From Microbacterium sp. XT11 (GTDB taxonomy: Bacteria; Actinomycetota; Actinomycetes; Actinomycetales; Microbacteriaceae), in the NCBI RefSeq assembly GCF_001513675.1, contig NZ_CP013859.1, positions 1,613,081 to 1,677,080 on the forward strand: DNA of 64,000 nucleotides. The letters are read 5' to 3'. Of the stretch, positions 32,714-40,970 are shown piece by piece (within the stretch, counting starts at the first letter, position 1; every line of letters begins with the position of its first letter). The notes below the pieces were generated by a model. That model did not search any database. It was not told the DNA's origin and worked only from the letters and a program-made list of their open reading frames with translations. Position numbers and translations under genes: made by a program.

Positions 32714-33643
32714 GTGAGCAACGAGACTGCAGCAACAGGTGGAGCCGTCGTCATCGGCGATGCGCTGATCGATGAGATCCGCGACGAACGCGGGGTGCGG
32801 GAGCTCGTCGGCGGTGCGGCTCTGAACGTGGCGGTCGGGTTGCGCCGCCTCGGCGTGCCGACCACGCTCATCGCGATGGTGGGCGAGGACGAAGCGGGTG
32901 CCCACATCCGGGAGTATCTGCGGGACCACGACGTGGCGCTCATCTCGAGTGCCGCGCCGATGGGGTCGTCCCGCGCCATTGTCACCCGCTCGGCGGCAGG
33001 CGAGCCGGAGTACGTCTTCAACGACGCGGCGCAGCAGCGCAGCATCCGCTATTCCGCTGAGGCACGCGACGCGATCTCCCGTGCCGCGCTCGTGGTGACC
33101 AGCTGCTTCCCCTTCGACAGGGAGGCGGAGGTCGACGCTCTCGCCGATGCCGTCGGCGATGCGCGTCTCGCGATCGACCCCAATCCCCGTACCGGCATGC
33201 TCACCGATCGAGACGAGTTCGTGCGCGGATTCGAGCGCCTCGCGGCTGGCAGCGCGATCGTGAAGGTCGGAGCCGACGACGCTGCCATCCTGTACGGCGG
33301 AGACCTCGACGGCCTGCGGACGCGGCTGCGCAACCTGGGCGTCACTGCCGTGCTCGCCACGGCCGGCGCGGACGGCGCGATCATCGAGTCGGATGCCGGC
33401 ATCGTCTCGGCTCCCATATCGGACCTCCCAGGACGCATCGTCGATACGGTCGGCGCCGGAGACGCCACGCTGTCGGCCGTCGCGGCCTCGCTCGTCGCGT
33501 CGCAGCCGACGACCGCGGAGGATTGGCGGACGCTGCTGGTGCGGGCGATGGACGTCGCCGCCGCGACGTGCCGTTCGGAGGGCGGACTCCTCCGAACGCC
33601 GGAGTCGCTGGCGGATGCCGAGCGCGGCGTGCACGGCAGCTGA
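32714..33643 (+). CDS. PfkB-family carbohydrate kinase
   Basis: 309 aa, ribokinase fold, cytosolic. The N-terminal PfkB signature is around VGGAALNVAVGLRRLGV and the C-terminal ATP/catalytic signature is VDTVGAGDATLSAV, with the catalytic Asp in GAGD. Fructokinases, 2-keto-3-deoxygluconate kinases and adenosine kinases share this fold; the substrate cannot be chosen from sequence. GTG 32714 lies 6 nt after TATCGT (32702-32707), suggesting a leaderless transcript. It is a single gene followed by tRNA-Tyr. Confidence 0.9.
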   Translation: MSNETAATGGAVVIGDALIDEIRDERGVRELVGGAALNVAVGLRRLGVPTTLIAMVGEDEAGAHIREYLRDHDVALISSAAPMGSSRAIVTRSAAGEPEYVFNDAAQQRSIRYSAEARDAISRAALVVTSCFPFDREAEVDALADAVGDARLAIDPNPRTGMLTDRDEFVRGFERLAAGSAIVKVGADDAAILYGGDLDGLRTRLRNLGVTAVLATAGADGAIIESDAGIVSAPISDLPGRIVDTVGAGDATLSAVAASLVASQPTTAEDWRTLLVRAMDVAAATCRSEGGLLRTPESLADAERGVHGS

Positions 33644-33673
33644 ACCCGATTTCTCCCCCCAGCCGCTGACGAG

Positions 33674-33679
33674 TATGAT
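33674..33679 (+). promoter_or_regulatory. probable -10 box for tRNA-Tyr
   Basis: TATGAT at 33674-33679, about 49 nt before the mature tRNA. No good -35 is seen, so this is tentative. Confidence 0.4.
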
Positions 33680-33727
33680 TGACACTCGTGCCCCCGGTTG
33701 GCTGATCAAGTCGGACGGGTGCACTAT

Positions 33728-33812
33728 GGCGAGTTACCCAAGCGGCCAAAGGGATCTGACTGTAAATCAGCCGGCATAGCCTTCGGGGGTTCGAATCCCT
33801 CACTCGCCACCA
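33728..33812 (+). tRNA. tRNA-Tyr (anticodon GTA)
   Basis: The acceptor stem GGCGAGT pairs with ACTCGCC. The anticodon loop is CTGTAAA with GTA at 33762-33764. A long class II variable arm is present, the T-arm is GGTTCGAATCC, and discriminator A plus an encoded CCA (33810-33812) follow. A terminator lies directly downstream. Confidence 0.95.
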
Positions 33813-33816
33813 ATCT

Positions 33817-33849
33817 CAGAAAGGGTCTCGCGAAGCGGGACCCTTTCTG
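33817..33849 (+). terminator. terminator after tRNA-Tyr
   Basis: An 11-bp stem (CAGAAAGGGTC 33817-33827 with 33839-33849) with a partly paired inner loop, 5 nt after the tRNA CCA. Confidence 0.85.
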
Positions 33850-34052
33850 CATGCAACGGACCGACCGGGGCCACGGGGCAGGAGTGACGCAGGGAGCCTC
33901 GAGCATCCCCGCTCCATCAATCGGGACGAGTCGCCTTCGGTGTGCCACATCACGTCGGCGGAAAGCAGGCGTGTGAAACCGTTCTCTTTGCAGACGGGGC
34001 GGGCGAGCGCAACCCTCTGTGCGATGCACCGTGCGAGGACGAGACTCCTGGC

Positions 34053-34325
34053 ATGAGCGAGCACAGATGGGGAGTGCGGACCTCGGTGTCCATCGACGGC
34101 ACCGCAGTGTTCGTCGCTCAGGACGAAGACATCGACAAGCTGAAGCAGAGGATCGAGCGAGCGGCCGAGACGACGGGGCGTTTCGTGGAGTTCACCGCAG
34201 CGGGAGGCAGCGAGGTGCGGGCGCTCGTCGGTCGTGGATCTCGCGTGATCATCATCACGCACCATGGGCCCACGCCGGAGCTGGAGCCGATCGGCCTTCC
34301 CACGTTCGGGGAATGGGATCTGTGA
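34053..34325 (+). CDS. small protein of unknown function
   Basis: 90 aa, soluble, mildly acidic. The text suggests an alpha/beta fold: strand (TSVSIDGTAVFVA), an amphipathic helix (DIDKLKQRIERAAETTG), strand (RFVEFTA) and strand (SRVIIITH). ATG 34053 has GAGGACGAG nearby. It lies 240 nt after tRNA-Tyr in a stretch that looks slightly less GC-rich than the surroundings. No family is recognised. Coding is supported by codon bias and clean amphipathic pattern, not by homology. Confidence 0.6.
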   Translation: MSEHRWGVRTSVSIDGTAVFVAQDEDIDKLKQRIERAAETTGRFVEFTAAGGSEVRALVGRGSRVIIITHHGPTPELEPIGLPTFGEWDL

Positions 34326-34394
34326 CACCCGGAGATCGTCTCGAGAGAGAGAAGAGAGGAGGCTGACGCTGAGGCGCTTCTACCGTTTCGCGTA

Positions 34395-34877
34395 ATGAAT
34401 TGCCTCCCCGAGCGTCTTGCAAGTATGACCGCCATCGATCCGCGCCCGTCGGGTGCCAACGGGGAAGCCGCGTACACCGCCGCGTCGACCCGGCTCGAAC
34501 GGCGGGCTGCGCTGGACGTCAGCATCGACGACGAACTGCTGCGCGGTGAGCTCCGAGGCCCGAGCCTGCCCGATGCCGTGCGAGGGACGCTCTCGCTGCT
34601 CGTGGAGCACGAGCTGGCGGGGGAGGAGCCGCTGACGGAGAAGGCGTTCCTCGCCGCGGGTCCTCTCATCGGCACGCTGTCCGCCGCGCGTCGACGCAGA
34701 CGACTCGAGGCGCTCGTCGAGATGAACCTTGCTCGCCGCGACGCCGATCGCGTGCGTCCCACTGTCGCGGGCATCGCCGCAGTGCGACCCGTGTCCACCG
34801 CTCCTGCTGACGAACGGCCGGCGCGAGAGCTGCTTCGACGTCTGCGGCGGGGAGAGATCGACAGCATCCGGCGCTGA
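34395..34877 (+). CDS. protein of unknown function, helical, basic C-terminus
   Basis: 160 aa from ATG 34395, which sits 8 nt after TACCGT (leaderless style); ATG 34425 is an in-frame alternative giving 150 aa. The protein is helical with an Arg-rich run (AARRRRRLEALVEMNLARRD) and a second basic patch at the end (ELLRRLRRGEIDSIRR), so it may bind nucleic acid or acidic surfaces. A winged-helix-like pattern is conceivable but I cannot support it. It is followed 34 nt later by the FBP-domain gene. Function is unknown. Confidence 0.6.
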   Translation: MNCLPERLASMTAIDPRPSGANGEAAYTAASTRLERRAALDVSIDDELLRGELRGPSLPDAVRGTLSLLVEHELAGEEPLTEKAFLAAGPLIGTLSAARRRRRLEALVEMNLARRDADRVRPTVAGIAAVRPVSTAPADERPARELLRRLRRGEIDSIRR

Positions 34878-34911
34878 GCTCCTCGAGCCGGGCCGTGCCT
34901 AGACTGGACCG

Positions 34912-35403
34912 ATGCGACCGCTCACCGAAGCAGACGTCCGCGCCTCTTTCGTCAATGCGGATGCCGACGACCTGCGGGTCATGGAGATGCCTCACGACTT
35001 CCTGCTCGTCGACTGGGACTACCTCGACTTCTTCGCGTGGCGCGACCCCGGTGCGGGGCGGAGGGGCTACGTGCTCGTCCAGCATGAGGGCGAGATCCGC
35101 GGGGTCGTCCTGCGGGTCTCCGAGCCGGGGCGAGCCCGCTCGGGCATGTGCAACATCTGCCACACGATGCAGCCCGGCACCCAGGTGGCCCTGTTCTCGG
35201 CGCGTCGCACGGGGGAGGCGGGCCGGCGGGGAGACTCGGTGGGAACCTACATGTGCGCCGACCTCTCGTGTCACGACAACGTGCGTCTCGCGCATCCGCT
35301 CGCACCGAACGAGATCAGGGCCGCGGGGCAGGTCGACCTGCGTCTCGACGGCACGCGCCGGCGCATGGAGCGGTTCGCCGCGAGGGTCTGGGGAGACGAC
35401 TGA
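34912..35403 (+). CDS. FBP-domain protein (EF-G-binding / treble-clef zinc finger)
   Basis: 163 aa. The C-terminal half has the zinc-binding set CNICH and CADLSC of the FBP C-terminal treble-clef domain (fusidic-acid-resistance FusB-like family). FusB proteins bind elongation factor G and free it from fusidic acid-locked ribosomes; actinobacterial relatives are uncharacterised, so a translation-factor role is inferred. ATG 34912 follows TAGACT plus 6 nt (34900-34911), so the mRNA is probably leaderless. The enoyl-CoA hydratase gene follows after 44 nt. Confidence 0.85.
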   Translation: MRPLTEADVRASFVNADADDLRVMEMPHDFLLVDWDYLDFFAWRDPGAGRRGYVLVQHEGEIRGVVLRVSEPGRARSGMCNICHTMQPGTQVALFSARRTGEAGRRGDSVGTYMCADLSCHDNVRLAHPLAPNEIRAAGQVDLRLDGTRRRMERFAARVWGDD

Positions 35404-35447
35404 CCCGATTACGCTGGACGCAGACGTCCGTGCTCGAAGGAGATGCC

Positions 35448-36245
35448 ATGAGCGACCCCATCCTGTTGTCCGTCGATGAGGGGATGGCACGGCTCACGCT
35501 GAACCGGCCCGCTCGTCTGAACGCGTTCAACGCTGACCTGGCCTACGCATGGCGCGATGCGACCGCCGAAGCCGTCGGGCGACCCGACGTGCGTGCGGTG
35601 CTCATCGATGCCGCAGGCCCCTCCTTCTGTGCAGGCGGTGACGTCATCGACATGGCGACGTCGATGGGAGCCGCGGAGGACATCACGGCGCTCGCCGAGG
35701 TGATCAATGCCGGCATCCGTTCGCTCACGGAGTCCGCGGTACCCGTCGTCGCGGCCGCGCATGGCACGACCGCGGGCGGAGGGCTCGGGATCCTCCTCAG
35801 CAGCGACTACGCGGTGGTCGGGTCGCGGTCGAAGCTCGGAAGCCTGTACGCCAACATCGGGCTCACGCCGGATCTCTCCGTGTCGGCGCAGCTCGCCAGG
35901 GCGGTAGGACAGCGGCGCGCCTTGCAGCTCGTGCTCCAGGACCGCCTGCTCTCGGCGGCCGAGGCCGTCGAGTGGGGCCTCGTCGCCGAAGCGGTGGAGG
36001 GAGCGGATGCCGAATCCGAGGGCGAACTCGTGCGACGGCGCGGTGAGGAGATCGCCCGGTTCTGGCTCGCCGGAGCGGCCGAGGCGTACGGACAGGCCAA
36101 GCGCCTGGTGCGTTCGCAGCCGGAGCGCACGTTCGCCGAGCAGCTGAGCGAGGAGGCGCGCACCATCGGGACCGCCATGATGACTCCTGACGCTCAGGCG
36201 CGCATCGCGGCGTTCGCCGCGGGTTCGGCGCGGAAGTCCGGATGA
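35448..36245 (+). CDS. enoyl-CoA hydratase/isomerase family protein
   Basis: 265 aa crotonase-fold protein. The oxyanion-hole segments are SFCAGGDVIDM and HGTTAGGGLGILLSSDYAV. At the two usual hydratase glutamate positions it reads LYANIGLTPD rather than the classic FPEL(x)-type with Glu, so it may be an isomerase or another crotonase member. Start ATG 35448 is set by GAAGGAG just upstream. It is a single gene with no fatty-acid genes around it. Substrate is unknown. Confidence 0.88.
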   Translation: MSDPILLSVDEGMARLTLNRPARLNAFNADLAYAWRDATAEAVGRPDVRAVLIDAAGPSFCAGGDVIDMATSMGAAEDITALAEVINAGIRSLTESAVPVVAAAHGTTAGGGLGILLSSDYAVVGSRSKLGSLYANIGLTPDLSVSAQLARAVGQRRALQLVLQDRLLSAAEAVEWGLVAEAVEGADAESEGELVRRRGEEIARFWLAGAAEAYGQAKRLVRSQPERTFAEQLSEEARTIGTAMMTPDAQARIAAFAAGSARKSG

Positions 36246-36363
36246 CCGCTCCTGCACAGCACGACATCTCACCCCGAGTTTGCACATCCCGGCGTGAGCT
36301 CGGGTGCTCCGGAGGCCTGCGCATGCAAGGATGATGGCATCCGCGCTCTACGAGAGGATCGCC

Positions 36364-37452
36364 ATGGCTCAGCCTGAGATCGCGCCAGCCGAGAAGAAGA
36401 ACATGTCACTCCTCATCCGAGGATCGATCTGGATCGCCATCGGGGCGCTCATCGCAGCCGCCATCGTGTGCGTGATCTGGGTGCTCCTCGGCGACCAGGA
36501 CGGCCTCATCGGGCGCGCCTTCCTCACGATCCTGCTGCTCGCGGCTTTCGCCGGGATAGCGATCCTCGAGGCAGGGCTCGCACCGAACCGTCCGGACTGG
36601 CTGGCGCTGCTCAGCATGGTCTCGTGGATCATCGCCCTGCTCGTCGGTGCGTTCAAGATCTGGCTTCCCGAAGACGATCCGTACTTCGGCGCGGGCGAGA
36701 GGTTCTTCCAGCTGCTCATCGTGGTCGGCATCCTCCAGCTCGCGCTGCTGCACGTGCGACTCTTCACAAGGGCGGCCGCGCGCCATGTGACCGCGTTCAC
36801 CCGCGTCATCTTCATCGTCACGATGGTCTTCCTGGCCGCGCTCGTCGGAATGCTCGTCTTCTATCTGACCTTCCCCCACAACTTCGACTTCGGCGAGCTC
36901 TACTGGCGGATCGTCGTGGCGCTGACCATCCTCGTCGCCGTCGGCACCACGCTGATCCCGTTGCTCAACGCGCTCTTCGCTCCGAAGAAGCCGGCGCCTG
37001 CGGCACCGCACGTCCCCTCGTGGCCGACGTACGCAGACGGCGTGACGCCTCTTCCCGCGCTGCCTGACGCGTCCCCTGACTGGAACGCGTACTACACGGG
37101 CTACCCGTCGGTCCCGCAGCAGCAGTTCGCGCAGCTCGGAGCCCCCGAAGCCGGCGTGCCTGCCGTACCGGTTCCGACGGCACCTGTCCACGGGGTTCCT
37201 GCACCCGGCGCATCCGCACCGTATGACGCGGCGCCTCACGCCTCAGCGTCGGCACCAGCCGCCGCCCCCGAGGCCTCGGCCCTGAGCCTTCCCGGTGAGC
37301 CTGCGCCGCAGGATCCGCCTGCTCCGCAGGAGCCTCCGGCGCCTCCCAGCCCGCCCGCGCCGCCGACACCTCCGGTGCCGCCCGCGCCTCCGGTGCCACC
37401 GGCCGCAGGCCAGGCAGGGTTCCCGCCCGCACCGCCGGCTCCTCCGCAGTGA
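36364..37452 (+). CDS. membrane protein with long proline-rich C-terminal tail
   Basis: 362 aa. Six membrane segments occupy about residues 15-205 (IWIAIGALIAAAIVCVIW; RAFLTILLLAAFAGIAIL; and so on); the last ~150 residues are low-complexity Pro/Ala text with PPAPP-type runs and a few aromatic residues (WNAYYTGYPSVPQQQF). The tail is probably cytosolic and disordered, a possible docking region for SH3-like or WW-like partners. ATG 36364 is favoured by AGAGG before it; in-frame ATGs at 36304-36334 lack support. Its stop overlaps the next start (GTGA). Function is unknown. Confidence 0.8.
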   Translation: MAQPEIAPAEKKNMSLLIRGSIWIAIGALIAAAIVCVIWVLLGDQDGLIGRAFLTILLLAAFAGIAILEAGLAPNRPDWLALLSMVSWIIALLVGAFKIWLPEDDPYFGAGERFFQLLIVVGILQLALLHVRLFTRAAARHVTAFTRVIFIVTMVFLAALVGMLVFYLTFPHNFDFGELYWRIVVALTILVAVGTTLIPLLNALFAPKKPAPAAPHVPSWPTYADGVTPLPALPDASPDWNAYYTGYPSVPQQQFAQLGAPEAGVPAVPVPTAPVHGVPAPGASAPYDAAPHASASAPAAAPEASALSLPGEPAPQDPPAPQEPPAPPSPPAPPTPPVPPAPPVPPAAGQAGFPPAPPAPPQ

Positions 37453-38243
37453 GCGCGCCGCAGGAGCTGGTCGAGCTCGCCGCCGAGCTCGCTCGTGAGG
37501 CAGGAGAGCTCGCGCGGCGGCGCCGGGCTGAGGGCGTGCACCTCGCAGCGACCAAGTCGTCTCTCGCCGACATCGTGACCGACGCCGACCGCGAGGTCGA
37601 GGAGCTCATCCGCGGGCGCCTTCGCGACGCGAGACCGGCTGACGGGTTCTTCGGCGAGGAATCGGATGCCGAGACAGGCGAGTCAGGCGTCACCTGGATC
37701 GTCGATCCCATCGACGGCACGGTCAACTACGCCTACGGCATCCCTTCGTACTGCGTGAGCATCGCCGCAGTCGAGGGCGGCACGAACCCAGACGAGTGGC
37801 GCGCGCTCGCCGGAGCCATCTTCGCCCCGGCGCTCGGCGAGCTGTTCACGGCGGCACGCGGTGAGGGCAGCTGGCTCGACGGGCGTCGCCTTCAAGTCTC
37901 CGAGCCGACGGGCGCCGGTGCGCTGCTCGCGACCGGGTTCGGGTATGACCCGGCCACACATGAGGGCGATCTGGCGACCGTGCGCCGTGCAATGACGATG
38001 GCGCGCGACCTCCGGCGGGCGGGCGCTGCCGCCCTCGACCTCGCCTACGTCGCCGCAGGACGCCTCGACGGTTTCTTCGAGAGGGGCCTGAAGCCGTGGG
38101 ATCTCGCTGCCGGTTCGCTGCTCGTCAGCGAGGCCGGCGGTTCGGTGTCGCGCTTCGACGTCGACACCGAACGACCCATGCTCGTCGCGGGGAGTGCTCC
38201 CGTGCACGATCGCCTGACCATGCTGCTCCGCGAGCAATCGTGA
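37449..38243 (+). CDS. inositol monophosphatase family protein
   Basis: 264 aa. Metal-binding and catalytic motifs are present in order: FFGEES, WIVDPIDGTVNYAYG (the DPIDGT signature) and KPWDLAAGSLLVSEAGG. Substrates in the family include inositol-1-phosphate, histidinol phosphate, NADP and PAP; the actinobacterial HisN/IMPase split cannot be made from motifs alone. GTG 37449 overlaps the stop of the membrane-protein gene, so the two are translated together. The two Mg-binding acidic clusters are intact, so it should be active in the cytosol. Confidence 0.93.
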   Translation: MSAPQELVELAAELAREAGELARRRRAEGVHLAATKSSLADIVTDADREVEELIRGRLRDARPADGFFGEESDAETGESGVTWIVDPIDGTVNYAYGIPSYCVSIAAVEGGTNPDEWRALAGAIFAPALGELFTAARGEGSWLDGRRLQVSEPTGAGALLATGFGYDPATHEGDLATVRRAMTMARDLRRAGAAALDLAYVAAGRLDGFFERGLKPWDLAAGSLLVSEAGGSVSRFDVDTERPMLVAGSAPVHDRLTMLLREQS

Positions 38244-38365
38244 CGAATTCATGGCATTCTCAGCCGACCAAGGGTAGTGTTTACCCGATCGTTACTTTCG
38301 TCGCCCCCGAACCGACGAAGGTTGTAAGCGCCCCCGAGCTTCACGTCTGACCCGAGAGAACCGTT

Positions 38366-39817
38366 TTGCCCTTCGAGAACAACACGGCTGCCCCTGCGCC
38401 GACGCGCCGATCCAGCCGCCTCCGCACGGCGGCTGCTGCCGCCCCAGCGGCATCCGTGGCAGGAGCGTCTGCACGCATCTCCGAGGAATCGGCGGCACAC
38501 TCCGTCCCTTCGTCGCGGCGTGAGGCTCGCCGGCGACTGGCCTCGGCTGAGGTTCTCGTCGCTGCGGCCGCGGTTGCGCTCGATGCCAAGCCTGCCGCAC
38601 AGGTGGAGCTCAGCGGAGACGTCGTCGCCCCGAACCCGCTCGCTGCAGCCGGCGCAGCGGTCTCCTCCTCCCGGCGCTCGACCTCTCGATCGCGAGCACC
38701 TCGGCCCGCAGTCGACGAGAGCCTCGCCGCGGACGTGGTGATCGGTCACGCGGGGGATGTCGTGCTCACGGCCGTCGAGTTCCCGGACGCTTCCGCTTCG
38801 GGTGCTCGCATGACGGACGATTCCGGTACTGCAGTGCCGCCCGCGGAGCAGCCAGCTGCGGCGGAGGGGCCGACAGTGACGGGCGGAGCAGACTCCACCG
38901 ACCGCGCGGCCCACTCCCGCGATGCGTTCGAGGAAGCCGCGCGCGCCTTCCGCGTCGCCGCGAGCACCGCGACATCGAGCCAGACCGAGCGAGTCCAAGC
39001 GGAGCAGGACGATGCTCCCCAGGGGGCGGCCGACGCCGCGGCTGCCGACCACGTCGCTCGTCGCCGTACCCCCGCGCGCAAGTTCGTCGCGATCGGCGCG
39101 ACGATGGGTGTCATGAGCCTCGCGGGGCTGCTCGCCGTGTCGATGACGGTGCCCGCTGAAGCCCTCGCAGCGGTGAACGGTGCACAGGGCGCCGCGTCGA
39201 CCTCGCTCATCGCGGCATCCGGGAACGCGAGCGCCGATGCGACTCGCGGTGGCGACGAGATCCAGGCCTTCGTCACATCCGCCGAGGCGCAGGGCGGTTC
39301 CCTGGCTCGTGCGGAGGACTTCTCCACCGTCTCCCTCGTCGAGCTCGCCTCGGAACAGGGGATCAAATACTCCAACGAGGTCTTCACGAACGATCCCGAT
39401 GCGGCGATCCAGTGGCCCTTCCTCGTCGGCGTCGGCATGAGCTCTGGATTCGGTCCGCGGTGGGGCCGCATGCACGAAGGGATCGACTTCGTCCCCGGTG
39501 AGGGTGCGCCGATCCAGGCCATCGCCGACGGCACGGTGCGCATCGCCACCGAGCAGGGCGGAGGCTACGGTGTGACCGTCTACATCGACCACGTGATCGA
39601 CGGCCACGTCGTGACGAGCCACTACGCGCACATGCTGTACGGCTCACTGCGTGTGAAGGCCGGCCAGACCGTGAAGGTGGGCGACATCGTCGGTCTCACC
39701 GGCAACACCGGGCACTCGTTCGGAGCGCACCTGCACTTCGAGATCATCATCAACGGCAGCCCGATCGACCCGCTCCCGTGGCTTCGAGCGAACGCCGGAC
39801 GGTCCTCGCTCGACTGA
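38366..39817 (+). CDS. M23 (LytM-type) metallopeptidase with disordered cytosolic N-terminus
   Basis: 483 aa, TTG start at 38366 with GAGAG upstream. The first ~235 residues are Ala/Ser/Arg/Glu-rich, probably disordered and cytosolic. One membrane segment (about 237-262, FVAIGATMGVMSLAGLLAVS) follows, then a linker and a C-terminal LytM zinc-peptidase domain with GRMHEGIDFVPGEG, HYAHM and GAHLHFEI, which supply the His/Asp zinc ligands and catalytic His. The domain should act in the wall on peptidoglycan cross-bridges or activate other hydrolases. A 122-nt leader with no gene precedes it; tRNA-Thr follows. Confidence 0.9.
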   Translation: MPFENNTAAPAPTRRSSRLRTAAAAAPAASVAGASARISEESAAHSVPSSRREARRRLASAEVLVAAAAVALDAKPAAQVELSGDVVAPNPLAAAGAAVSSSRRSTSRSRAPRPAVDESLAADVVIGHAGDVVLTAVEFPDASASGARMTDDSGTAVPPAEQPAAAEGPTVTGGADSTDRAAHSRDAFEEAARAFRVAASTATSSQTERVQAEQDDAPQGAADAAAADHVARRRTPARKFVAIGATMGVMSLAGLLAVSMTVPAEALAAVNGAQGAASTSLIAASGNASADATRGGDEIQAFVTSAEAQGGSLARAEDFSTVSLVELASEQGIKYSNEVFTNDPDAAIQWPFLVGVGMSSGFGPRWGRMHEGIDFVPGEGAPIQAIADGTVRIATEQGGGYGVTVYIDHVIDGHVVTSHYAHMLYGSLRVKAGQTVKVGDIVGLTGNTGHSFGAHLHFEIIINGSPIDPLPWLRANAGRSSLD

Positions 39818-39883
39818 TCCCTCGATTTCATGAGAACGCCGGAGAGATGGTATTCTCGTGTGGTTGCCCCGCGAGGGCAGCAC

Positions 39884-39955
39884 GCCCCGATAGCTCAGTG
39901 GCAGAGCACTTCCATGGTAAGGAAGGGGTCGTCAGTTCAATCCTGACTCGGGGCT
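39884..39955 (+). tRNA. tRNA-Thr (anticodon GGT)
   Basis: Acceptor GCCCCGA pairs with TCGGGGC. Anticodon stem CTTCC/GGAAG has loop ATGGTAA with GGT at 39916-39918. The T-arm is CAGTTCAATCCTG. CCA is not encoded. A TATTCT -10-like box lies at 39851-39856. Confidence 0.95.
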
Positions 39956-39989
39956 CGCAGTATTCGCATCTGCGGTGCGGATGCGATGC

Positions 39990-40063
39990 GGCAGGGTAGC
40001 TCAGTTGGTGAGAGCGCACGACTCATAATCGTGAGGTCGCGGGTTCAAGCCCCGCTCCTGCTA
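39990..40063 (+). tRNA. tRNA-Met (anticodon CAT, elongator type)
   Basis: Acceptor GGCAGGG pairs with TCCTGCT (two G-T pairs). Anticodon stem CACGA/TCGTG with loop CTCATAA places CAT at 40024-40026. The stem lacks the three G-C pairs of initiator tRNA, so this is the elongator; a tRNA-Ile with modified CAT cannot be fully excluded. It lies 34 nt after tRNA-Thr, probably on the same transcript. Confidence 0.9.
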
Positions 40064-40069
40064 CAGATC

Positions 40070-40095
40070 AAAACCCCCGGAATTCCGGGGGTTTT
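40070..40095 (+). terminator. rho-independent terminator after the tRNA pair
   Basis: A perfect palindrome: stem AAAACCCCCGG, loop AATT and its complement ending in TTTT. It has a U-tract and is the most canonical terminator in the window. Confidence 0.93.
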
Positions 40096-40253
40096 GTCGT
40101 ATCCGGGTGCGTTCGAGCATCGCAGCGCGAGGCGGCTTCGGAAGAGGGCTTCCGTCCGGCGATCTCGCCCCCTCATCACTGACCCGAAGCACGGGGGGCG
40201 TGACCGCCCGTGTGGCCGCCCAGTTCGATGTCGAGGAAGCGGCGAGGCACTCG

Positions 40254-40844
40254 TCAGCGAGCGTGAATCGCCGTGAGTACGGCATCGATCGACGCACCCA
40301 CCGCCGCGCGGCGGTGAGCGTCGTCGTCGGTCTCCGAGTCGTGCACGAACGTCATCGCTCCACGCTCGGCCCCGCAGAAGTCGATGATGCCGTGCTGAAT
40401 CTGCGTCCGCATCGCACGCTCGTACTCATGCCGCTCGTATACCCCGGCGTCATCCCCAGCGACGGCGATCACGTGGACGGCCAGACGTCCCAGCTGACGG
40501 CGGATGCCTCCCTCCGCTCCGATGGTGAAGGCCCACCCATTGGCGAAGACGCGGTCGATCCAGCCCTTCAGCAGAGCGGGCATGGCCCACCAGAACACCG
40601 GAAACACCAGCACCAGATCCGTCGCCCTGTCGATGCGTCGCTGCTCACGAACGACGTCCGCGGGAGTATCGGCACCCGACTTGTAGTTTCGTCGATCAGC
40701 CAGGGTGAAACGAGGGTCGAACCCCTCGTGCGCGAGATCAGCGCGCTCGACGTTCCCCGGGCCCAATGCGCCGGCCAACTCATCGGCGATGCTCGAGCTG
40801 AGAGACGGAGTATGAGGGTGGGCCGTCACGATCAAGACCGTCAT
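40254..40844 (-). CDS. NAD(P)H-dependent quinone oxidoreductase, flavodoxin-like fold
   Basis: 196 aa. The N-terminal FMN phosphate loop region (VTAHPHTPSLSSSIADEL) and the segment LVFPVFWWAMPALLKGWIDR, typical of NQO1/KefF/MdaB proteins, identify the family, as does FANGWAFTIGAEGG. It would reduce quinones or electrophiles by two electrons using NAD(P)H and a flavin, in the cytosol. ATG 40844 has GGAG upstream. It diverges from the lacI gene across 126 nt. Whether it belongs to the nucleoside regulon is doubtful; the shared region holds only one operator-like site. Confidence 0.9.
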   Translation of the reverse strand: MTVLIVTAHPHTPSLSSSIADELAGALGPGNVERADLAHEGFDPRFTLADRRNYKSGADTPADVVREQRRIDRATDLVLVFPVFWWAMPALLKGWIDRVFANGWAFTIGAEGGIRRQLGRLAVHVIAVAGDDAGVYERHEYERAMRTQIQHGIIDFCGAERGAMTFVHDSETDDDAHRRAAVGASIDAVLTAIHAR

Positions 40845-40930
40845 GTCTCCATTGTCCCGTGCCTCCGCGAGGGTTGCGCAGCTTCCGCGGAGGAACCCTT
40901 CGCGCGGCGATGCTCCGAGCCGCGGAACAT

Positions 40931-40946
40931 CTACTGGGGTAGAGTC
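40931..40946 (+). promoter_or_regulatory. LacI operator-like site before lacI
   Basis: CTACTGGGGTAGAGTC matches the operon operator CTACGCGGGTAGAGTC at 14 of 16 positions and contains TAGAGT, a possible -10 (40940-40945). It suggests autoregulation of the repressor. Confidence 0.6.
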
Positions 40947-40970
40947 CGAGTGGCACCCATGGGAGGACTG

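Noticed and set aside
33728..34900. Integrative element at tRNA-Tyr
   Set aside because: No integrase, no repeat of the tRNA 3' end and no mobility gene; only a weak composition shift.
39990..40063. Initiator tRNA-Met
   Set aside because: The anticodon stem lacks the three consecutive G-C pairs of initiator tRNA.
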